DNA from: Syntrophomonadaceae bacterium
Lineage (GTDB): Bacteria; Bacillota; Dethiobacteria; DTU022
Assembly (NCBI GenBank): GCA_003564055.1
Contig: PWSG01000225.1
Span: forward strand, 1 to 5,804
Reading direction: 5' to 3'
DNA: 5,804 nucleotides
The notes under the pieces were generated by a model. The model was not told the origin of the DNA and did no database searches. It was given only the letters and a program-made list of their open reading frames with translations. Positions 1 to 4,948 of this stretch are shown piece after piece. A program made the translations under genes and the position numbers. Each line of letters opens with the position of its first letter. The stretch's first letter is position 1.

Positions 1-16
1 ATTTTTATTAAATTAC

Positions 17-25
17 GGGGGTGAT
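17..25 (+). promoter_or_regulatory. Ribosome binding site of pntAA, decides the GTG start at 30
   Basis: The stretch GGGGGTGAT pairs well with the 16S anti-Shine-Dalgarno tail (consensus GGAGGTGAT). Its G-core ends eight bases before the GTG at 30. The in-frame GTG at 21 lies inside this site and would have no spacer, so 30 is the better start. Only 29 bases precede the gene, so its promoter is not visible. Confidence 0.7.
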
Positions 26-29
26 TGCT

Positions 30-1208
30 GTGCATTTGGAAAAGGTATCTATTGGTATTCCGCGGGAAATCATGCCGGGGGAAAAAAGGGTTTCCGCTAT
101 CCCAGCTACAGTCGAAAAAATGATTGCAGCCGGAGCCGAAGTTCTGGTTGAAACCGGAGCGGGTTCCGGCGCATTTGTTAATGACGACGAGTACAGTGAG
201 AAAGGTGCAAAAATTATTGCCGATGTTCTTGAATTATATAAGCGAGCTAACGTGATCTTAAAGGTAAAGGAACCCCAGCAGCATGAAAAGATTGGAAAAC
301 ATGAAAGCGAGCTTTTTTCAGAAAACAGTGTAATAATCAGCTTTCTTCACCCGGCTCATTCTGTTAATCATGAAGGGCTAAAGATTATGGCCAAGCGTAA
401 TATCACAGGCTTTACACTGGATGGTATTCCCAGGATATCCAGGGCACAGAAAATGGATGCTTTAACCTCGATGAGCACGGTAGCTGGTTACAAAGCGGTT
501 ATCTTTGCCGCCAACCACCTGGGCCGCTTCATTCCGATGATGCCTACTTCATACGGTATCATCAATCCGGCCCAGTTTCTTGTAGTAGGCACCGGGGTAG
601 CCGGCCTGCAGTCTATCGCTACAGCAAAAAGGCTGGGAGCCAAGGTAAAAACCATTGATATTCGACCCGAAGCAAACGAACAGGCCCGCAGTTTGGGAGC
701 CGAAAATATCGAGTTCGAGGTGCCCCAGGAGCTGGCTGTCGGAGAGGGAGGCTATGCCCGTCGTCTTCCGGATGATTGGTACGAGCGCGAAAGAGAACTG
801 CTGGCTCCCCATGTAGAACAAAGTGATGCCATAATCCTGACAGCGCTGATCCCCGGTGAAGTTGCACCCACGATCATCGAAGATAAAATGGTTTCAAAGA
901 TGAAAAAAGGCTCGGTTATAGTGGATGTTGCTGTTGACCAGGGTGGAAATTGTTCTTTAACCCGCTGCGGAGAAGAGTATAGCCACGATGGTATTACTAT
1001 CAGCGGCATTATGAATGTACCCGCCACACTTCCCGTTGATGCCACTAATATGTTTGCCCACAGCACCTTCAACTTTTTCTCTTACCTCATAGAAAACGGC
1101 AGTGTAAAAACAGATACCGATGATGAAATTGTAAAATCAACCCTTGTTACCCACAATGGAAAAATTGTCCACCATGGCACCTTAATATCAATGGGTATGG
1201 CAGATTAA
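30..1208 (+). CDS. pntAA: NAD(P) transhydrogenase subunit alpha part 1 (domain I, NAD(H)-binding)
   Basis: Soluble domain I of the proton-translocating transhydrogenase; in the family it binds NAD(H) on the cytoplasmic side and exchanges hydride with the nucleotide in domain III. The protein is 392 residues from GTG 30, close to the 384 of Rhodospirillum rubrum domain I. Visible motifs: the N-terminal AlaDH/PNT domain with the IPREIMPGEKRVS opening; the RQD loop, with Arg135, Gln140 and Asp143 at the same spacing as R127/Q132/D135 of R. rubrum; the Rossmann glycines GTGVAG at 187-192; Asp210 at the end of the second Rossmann strand, as expected for NAD(H) rather than NADP(H); the mobile-loop GGYA with Tyr242; and ALIPG and VDVAVDQGGNC further on. 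VDVAVDQGG is reminiscent of alanine dehydrogenase, but the RQD loop and the pntAB-pntB neighbours settle the family. An alternative in-frame GTG at 21 would add three residues. The stop is 23 bases before pntAB, consistent with one operon. Confidence 0.95.
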   Translation: MHLEKVSIGIPREIMPGEKRVSAIPATVEKMIAAGAEVLVETGAGSGAFVNDDEYSEKGAKIIADVLELYKRANVILKVKEPQQHEKIGKHESELFSENSVIISFLHPAHSVNHEGLKIMAKRNITGFTLDGIPRISRAQKMDALTSMSTVAGYKAVIFAANHLGRFIPMMPTSYGIINPAQFLVVGTGVAGLQSIATAKRLGAKVKTIDIRPEANEQARSLGAENIEFEVPQELAVGEGGYARRLPDDWYERERELLAPHVEQSDAIILTALIPGEVAPTIIEDKMVSKMKKGSVIVDVAVDQGGNCSLTRCGEEYSHDGITISGIMNVPATLPVDATNMFAHSTFNFFSYLIENGSVKTDTDDEIVKSTLVTHNGKIVHHGTLISMGMAD

Positions 1209-1212
1209 TTAA

Positions 1213-1218
1213 GAGGAG
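1213..1218 (+). promoter_or_regulatory. Ribosome binding site of pntAB, unusually long spacer
   Basis: GAGGAG lies 13 bases before the ATG at 1232, longer than the usual 5-9. A GTG-AAA-TAA triplet string sits between site and start. No nearer purine-rich site exists, so pntAB may rely partly on coupling to pntAA. Confidence 0.5.
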
Positions 1219-1231
1219 AGTGAAATAACCA

Positions 1232-1537
1232 ATGCTTTTAGCAATGTTTATAATACTAATTGCGGCTGCGCTGCTGGGTTATCGTATTATATCCGCTGTA
1301 CCGCCATTACTACACACTCCACTAATGTCAGGCATGAATGCGCTTTCCGGCATTACCGTTATTGGCGCACTGGCTGTCTTTATTACCGCCCCGGCAGGGG
1401 CTGAAGCCTGGTCGGCAGCAGCTCTAATCCTGGCCATGATTAATGTAGTTGGCGGTTTCTGGGTAACAGAAAGAATGCTGCGCATGTTCAAAGGCAAGAC
1501 CAAGGAAAGCGAGGTGCAGGAAATACCGTGGCAGTAA
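1232..1537 (+). CDS. pntAB: NAD(P) transhydrogenase subunit alpha part 2 (membrane piece of domain II)
   Basis: A 101-residue membrane subunit equivalent to the C-terminal membrane part of E. coli PntA. Three hydrophobic helices are visible, at about residues 3-22, 37-54 and 58-80, followed by a charged cytoplasmic tail. The signature LLHTPLMSG (26-34) with the conserved His28 (the E. coli alpha-His450 equivalent) and the following N-A-L-S-G identify the family. In Thermus thermophilus the corresponding segment reads N-F-I-H-G, and His42 there is the proton-pathway histidine; here that position is Ser39, as in E. coli. This matters because PntB also lacks its own histidine (see findings). The last 10 bases overlap the pntB start, which suggests translational coupling and equal amounts of the two membrane subunits. 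The size matches the usual ~100 residues of split-alpha enzymes. Confidence 0.93.
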   Translation: MLLAMFIILIAAALLGYRIISAVPPLLHTPLMSGMNALSGITVIGALAVFITAPAGAEAWSAAALILAMINVVGGFWVTERMLRMFKGKTKESEVQEIPWQ

Positions 1538-2991
1538 CAATAGCTATAGCCATTCTAATTATTGTTGGGTTTCTGGCAGGAATCAGGTTAATGCAATCAC
1601 CGCGCACCGCTCTCTGGGGTAACCGCCTGGGAGCGCTTTCAATGATTATAGCAATCGCCTGGACCTTTATTACAACCAACCAGGCTGCTTTTTCAACCGC
1701 CTTAATTTATATCGTCATTGGCGGTTTGATTGGTTTAATTTTAGGACAATCAGTTAAAATGATCCACATGCCGCAAACTGTTGCCCTTTTGAATGGTTTC
1801 GGCGGTGCCGCTTCAGCACTGGTAGTATGGGCAGCAGTTGTGATCTACCATGGTGAGGGCATAGAAATGCTCTTCTGGGGCACCTCTGGTCTGGCACTCG
1901 GTGTTGGAGCTTTAACTTTCAGCGGTAGTATAATTGCCGTGTTAAAGTTACAGGGGCTCGCCTTCAGACAGCCTGTTCAACTTAAGTTTCACGGTCACAT
2001 CCTGCGTGTTGCTATCCTTCTGGCTGCCCTGCTGATCATTATAAACATTAGCTTACCTGGTCAATACTATATTTATTTTCTGCCCATCATTGCCCTGCTT
2101 GGCCTTTCGGCCGGATTTTTCATGACCCTGCGCATCGGCGGGGCCGATATGCCGATTGTTATTTCCCTGCTTAACTCTTTTTCCGGTATTGCCGCTTCAA
2201 TTGCAGGCCTGGCCGTGGAAAATATCATCCTGGCCGGAACAGGTGCTTTGGTTGGCGTTGCAGGGTTAATCCTGACCAGGATCATGTGCAGGGCTATGAA
2301 TCGCAGCCTTTTTTCTGTTCTGGCAGGATTTACTCCCGGGAAAAAAGAAACTGCAGCACCATCTTCAAAAATGGATAAAAGCGCTGTCAAAACCGGTGCC
2401 TTAGCTGGAGCAGAAGAAGCCGAAAAAGAGAAAAAGGAAATTGAAGCCAACATTGAATCTGACTCGACAACTGACGAAGATGCAAAAATCAGACTTTCAG
2501 AAATTATTGACCAGGCAAAACGGATTATTATTGTTCCCGGATACGGTATGGCCGTTGCCCAGGCCCAGAATGCTGTTAAAGAACTCCTTGATGCCCTGGA
2601 AGGGCAGGGCAAACAGGTAAAGTTTGCCATCCACCCGGTAGCCGGTCGCATGCCGGGTCATATGAACGTTCTCCTGGCAGAAGCCGGTATTGATTATGAC
2701 AAGTTAATGGATTTAGATGCGATCAACCCCCAGTTCGAGTATGCCGACCTGGTAATTATTGTCGGCGCCTGCGATGTGGTCAACCCGGCTGCCAATGCAG
2801 CCGAAGGAACCCCGATATCAGGCATGCCCATCTTAAATGCCGAAAAGGCAAAACATGTTATCGTTTGCAATATTGACGAAAAACCAGGTTATTCCGGGGT
2901 CGATAACCTGCTGTACGAGCAAAGTCACGTTTATTCTTTCTGGGGTGATGCAGCCAAAACCATTCCGCAATTGACAGAGATGGTAATGTAA
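1528..2991 (+). CDS. pntB: NAD(P) transhydrogenase subunit beta, variant (domains II and III)
   Basis: 487 residues, starting at a GTG that overlaps pntAB by 10 bases; AGGA at 1518-1521 gives a 6-base spacer. Residues 1-255 hold about nine membrane helices (domain II). Conserved there are GSI with Ser134 (E. coli Ser139), GGADMP with Asp207 (Asp213) and SLLNSFSG with Asn216 (Asn222). The His91 position is Asn89, in ALLNGFGG. Residues 272-327 form a long charged linker, rich in Glu, Lys and Asp. Domain III (about 328-487) has the nucleotide-binding fingerprint VPGYGMAVAQAQ (336-347), IHPVAGRMPGHMNVLLAEA with His369 and Arg374, GACDVVNPAA with Asp416 (E. coli Asp392), and GYSGV (454-458). The Lys-Arg-Ser that holds the NADP 2'-phosphate in E. 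coli (424-426) is Asn448-Ile449-Asp450; the 32-residue distance from the invariant Asp is identical, so the alignment needs no gap. The family's reaction is hydride transfer between NAD(H) and NADP(H) coupled to proton movement; whether this member uses NADP(H) is doubtful. The length exceeds E. coli's 462 mainly through the linker. Confidence 0.95.
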   Translation: MAVTIAIAILIIVGFLAGIRLMQSPRTALWGNRLGALSMIIAIAWTFITTNQAAFSTALIYIVIGGLIGLILGQSVKMIHMPQTVALLNGFGGAASALVVWAAVVIYHGEGIEMLFWGTSGLALGVGALTFSGSIIAVLKLQGLAFRQPVQLKFHGHILRVAILLAALLIIINISLPGQYYIYFLPIIALLGLSAGFFMTLRIGGADMPIVISLLNSFSGIAASIAGLAVENIILAGTGALVGVAGLILTRIMCRAMNRSLFSVLAGFTPGKKETAAPSSKMDKSAVKTGALAGAEEAEKEKKEIEANIESDSTTDEDAKIRLSEIIDQAKRIIIVPGYGMAVAQAQNAVKELLDALEGQGKQVKFAIHPVAGRMPGHMNVLLAEAGIDYDKLMDLDAINPQFEYADLVIIVGACDVVNPAANAAEGTPISGMPILNAEKAKHVIVCNIDEKPGYSGVDNLLYEQSHVYSFWGDAAKTIPQLTEMVM

Positions 2992-3048
2992 ATAATGAAA
3001 AAATGGCAGTTAAAAAAATTTTGGCTTTAATGAAAGAGGCATCCTCAG

Positions 3049-3627
3049 GTGAATAATAATGTGGAGAAACTATCCTGGGATATAGATATACCTGTTATAA
3101 CCAACAAACATATTGCCAGGCAAATAGTGCTGGTTTTCAGCCTGGCCATTCTTTTTGTACTTTTTGTTTTATTTCTGATCGAGCTATTCTCAGGCGGAAT
3201 AACCTGGGAATTTATTACTACCCTGTTCAGGATTTTTCTGCTCCTGGTTGTAATAATTACAGTCATTACCTTTCTGGGAGTTTGCCTGTTCATGGGTAAC
3301 CGCTACTACTATACTTTTACACTAGATCCACAAAAAGGAATTTGGGAAAAACCGCAGAATAGACAGCACAAGAGAAACTTTCTTGTTAACAGTCTTTTAC
3401 TGGTTGGCGGACTATTGACCCGAAACTTTTCAGCTGCCGGAGCAGGAGCACTAGCCCAGGCCAGGCAGGAACAGTTTGTTGCCTGGAAAGATATAAACAG
3501 GGTGGAAAATGACCCACCCAACCACACCATCACCCTGAAAAAGAACAAGCGCACCTTAATGATTGTCTTTTGCAAGCCTGCTAATTATCAAGCAGTTTCT
3601 GGAATTATTCAGAGCAAAGTGCTATAG
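3049..3627 (+). CDS. Hypothetical membrane protein, two helices plus PH-like cytoplasmic domain
   Basis: I do not recognise this 192-residue protein. The start is GTG 3049, with AAGAGG at 3034-3039 nine bases upstream; another GTG at 3061 is possible but less well placed. A polar N-terminus (1-25) leads into two strong hydrophobic helices, about 26-47 and 57-81. The remaining ~110 residues are mixed strand/polar: a YYYTFTLD strand at 86-93, a charged stretch, a Gly/Ala-rich semi-hydrophobic segment (about 113-138), then VAWKDINRV and a basic strand pair ending in LMIVFC, with a final helix containing NYQAV. This order (short hairpin helices, then strands with a W-x-D-I element and a closing helix) resembles bacterial PH-like domain membrane proteins, but that is a fold-level guess. 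It lies 57 bases after pntB on the same strand with no visible terminator between, so co-transcription is likely, although a role with the transhydrogenase is unproven. Its stop overlaps the oppositely directed DUF2177 gene. Confidence 0.8.
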   Translation: MNNNVEKLSWDIDIPVITNKHIARQIVLVFSLAILFVLFVLFLIELFSGGITWEFITTLFRIFLLLVVIITVITFLGVCLFMGNRYYYTFTLDPQKGIWEKPQNRQHKRNFLVNSLLLVGGLLTRNFSAAGAGALAQARQEQFVAWKDINRVENDPPNHTITLKKNKRTLMIVFCKPANYQAVSGIIQSKVL

Positions 3628-4023
3628 AACTGTGCGGCCATATAGAAAACCGATTATTCCCAGGACACCGGATAAAACCGAGCCCCAGGCAAGATCAACC
3701 ATGGTCACTTTAAGCGGCCAGTCTTTCAGGGTAGCGAGGTTAGTTAAATCATACGTAGCGTAGCAGATCAGACCAAAGAATGCGCCGGTCCAGAGGGCAT
3801 AAAACCAGCTGTCCTGTTCAATAGCAGGATAAACGACAAAGAAAACCAGGCCTACAATAAATAAAAGGTAAAAAATGATCGCCGCCGGCCAGTATACCTT
3901 TGCCCCCATTAAAAAACCAAGTTGCTCACGGTAAAATTTCTTTGCCACCAGCCCCAGCCAGATCATATCAATCACAAAGAAAGCTGCCAGAACAACCAGG
4001 TATATTTGAATGAATTTTAACAT
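3622..4023 (-). CDS. DUF2177 family membrane protein
   Basis: A 133-residue integral membrane protein with four hydrophobic stretches (about 3-24, 46-66, 74-91 and 112-128). The signature fits the DUF2177 family: D19-M-I-W-L-G near the N-terminus, FY at 30-31, GAFFGL at 80-85, then the hallmark YATYDLTNLATLKDWPL at 88-104, and D110 followed by WG at 113-114. The family's biochemical activity is unknown to me. The start ATG has a strong site (GGGAGG, 4038-4033) in the 15-base gap after the DUF1295 gene, so the two are almost certainly one operon. Full length for the family, with no sign of damage. Its stop codon is shared, on the opposite strand, with that of the gene ending at 3627. Confidence 0.88.
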   Translation of the reverse strand: MLKFIQIYLVVLAAFFVIDMIWLGLVAKKFYREQLGFLMGAKVYWPAAIIFYLLFIVGLVFFVVYPAIEQDSWFYALWTGAFFGLICYATYDLTNLATLKDWPLKVTMVDLAWGSVLSGVLGIIGFLYGRTVL

Positions 4024-4032
4024 TTACTTTTT

Positions 4033-4038
4033 CCTCCC
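4033..4038 (-). promoter_or_regulatory. Ribosome binding site of the DUF2177 gene
   Basis: GGGAGG on the - strand lies nine bases before the ATG at 4023. It starts one base after the stop of the upstream DUF1295 gene, filling the short intergenic gap. Confidence 0.75.
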
Positions 4039-4818
4039 TTATTTTATTTGTTTTTGCGGAAACCAGGGGAAAAACTTGCTGGTAAATTTAGCGTACTCCT
4101 GGAACTCGGGATTATCTTTATATTTCTTCTCCAGCATTGGGACACCTGATACATAGAGCAGCAGCAGGGTAATGGTCAGGGGACTAATAATTCCACTCCA
4201 GCCAAGAGGAACAGAAAGGGAAAGCAGGAAAATTCCCCACCACATGGTGGCTTCTCCAAAGTAATTAGGATGCCTTGAATATTTCCAAAGTCCTGTTTTA
4301 ATAATGTGGCCCTTGTTAGCAGGATCTTTTTTAAATTCGGCCATCTGTTTATCACTAACCGACTCAAAGTAGAAGCCGATTATCCAAACCGCAAGGCCTA
4401 AATAGTCTAGAATATTTAAACCGGGCTGTGGATTGGCATTAACCAGGATAATGGGATAGCCAATAACCAGCATCAGTAAACCCTGAAGCATGAAAACCTG
4501 TAAAAAAGCCCGGGGCACCAGCCAGCGTCCCCATTCCCGGCGCCATTTAGCGTAGCGAAAATCTTCAGGCTTACCCCAGTTGCGCCTGACAATATAATAA
4601 GTTAACCTGCCTCCCCATATAGTAATCAACAGGGCAAGCAGCAGGTTTCTTTCCATATATGCACCCTGAATAAAGAGGGTTGCTAAAGCAACTAAAACAA
4701 ATCCTGCTCCCCAGCCCATATCAACTATAGAATTATTACGAATGATCTGAGCTACAAGGAAAAACAGAAAGAAATAAATGAATACAATAATTGTTGACTG
4801 CAACAATAATTCAGACAC
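4039..4818 (-). CDS. DUF1295 / steroid 5-alpha-reductase-like membrane protein
   Basis: A 259-residue polytopic membrane protein with about six or seven hydrophobic segments (6-26, 34-52, 57-76, 104-126, 137-151, 190-206, 210-228). Family marks are [10 protein letters not shown] at 31-40, FESVSDKQ at 151-158, then the cofactor/substrate-site signature [14 protein letters not shown] at 176-189, and the C-terminal [19 protein letters not shown] ending in FFPWFP at 249-254. The RHPNYFGE block is shared with steroid 5-alpha-reductases and isoprenylcysteine carboxyl methyltransferases, which act on lipid-like substrates in the membrane. The substrate and reaction here cannot be read from sequence; reduction or methyl transfer on a membrane lipid is an inference. 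The start is GTG 4818 with a strong GGGAGGGG site seven bases upstream. It is the first gene of an operon with DUF2177, behind its own promoter. Full length and intact. Confidence 0.88.
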   Translation of the reverse strand: MSELLLQSTIIVFIYFFLFFLVAQIIRNNSIVDMGWGAGFVLVALATLFIQGAYMERNLLLALLITIWGGRLTYYIVRRNWGKPEDFRYAKWRREWGRWLVPRAFLQVFMLQGLLMLVIGYPIILVNANPQPGLNILDYLGLAVWIIGFYFESVSDKQMAEFKKDPANKGHIIKTGLWKYSRHPNYFGEATMWWGIFLLSLSVPLGWSGIISPLTITLLLLYVSGVPMLEKKYKDNPEFQEYAKFTSKFFPWFPQKQIK

Positions 4819-4825
4819 TATTAAA

Positions 4826-4833
4826 CCCCTCCC
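4826..4833 (-). promoter_or_regulatory. Ribosome binding site that fixes the GTG start of the DUF1295 gene
   Basis: GGGAGGGG on the - strand, seven bases before GTG 4818. The quality and spacing of the site support the GTG start over internal alternatives. Confidence 0.75.
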
Positions 4834-4906
4834 ATTAACTTTAGCTTAAAAAGCTTCTTTAACTAAGCAAGATAACCTTATAATATAAATGTCTATCTAT
4901 TAATTT

Positions 4907-4935
4907 ATTATAATATTTAACAACAGCATTGTAAA
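4907..4935 (-). promoter_or_regulatory. Sigma-A-type promoter for the DUF1295-DUF2177 operon
   Basis: On the - strand, TTTACA (4935-4930) and TATAAT (4912-4907) are separated by exactly 17 bases: one mismatch from the -35 consensus and a perfect -10. Transcription would start near 4900, giving a leader of about 80 bases before the GTG at 4818. The promoter begins 14 bases after the sensor-kinase stop codon. The leader holds only a weak 5-bp stem (AGCTT/AAGCT, 4843-4855); no riboswitch or operator is recognisable. The rest of the 130-base gap is AT-rich without other structure. Confidence 0.7.
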
Positions 4936-4948
4936 GACATACTTCAGT

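Noticed and set aside
549..1072. Several open frames on the - strand inside pntAA
   Set aside because: Antisense shadows of a conserved gene, without motifs or start signals.
30..1208. Alanine dehydrogenase, because of VDVAVDQGG and the shared fold
   Set aside because: The RQD loop (R135, Q140, D143), the NVPATLPVDAT segment and the adjoining pntAB and pntB identify transhydrogenase domain I.
2073..2651. Long open frame of 192 codons on the - strand inside pntB
   Set aside because: It lies wholly antisense to a strongly conserved PntB sequence, has a biased Ser/Ala/Pro/Arg composition, no recognisable domain and no good ribosome site.
3611..3621. AGCA-AAG-TGCT small hairpin as a bidirectional terminator
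   Set aside because: A four-base stem without flanking T-runs is too weak and falls inside coding sequence.
3563..3763. 66-codon + strand open frame across the convergent junction
   Set aside because: It overlaps the ends of two supported genes, and its sequence has no motif or ribosome site.
4843..4855. AGCTT-AAA-AAGCT inverted repeat as a terminator for the kinase gene
   Set aside because: The stem is only five weak base pairs, has no following U-run, and lies downstream of the likely promoter of the next operon.
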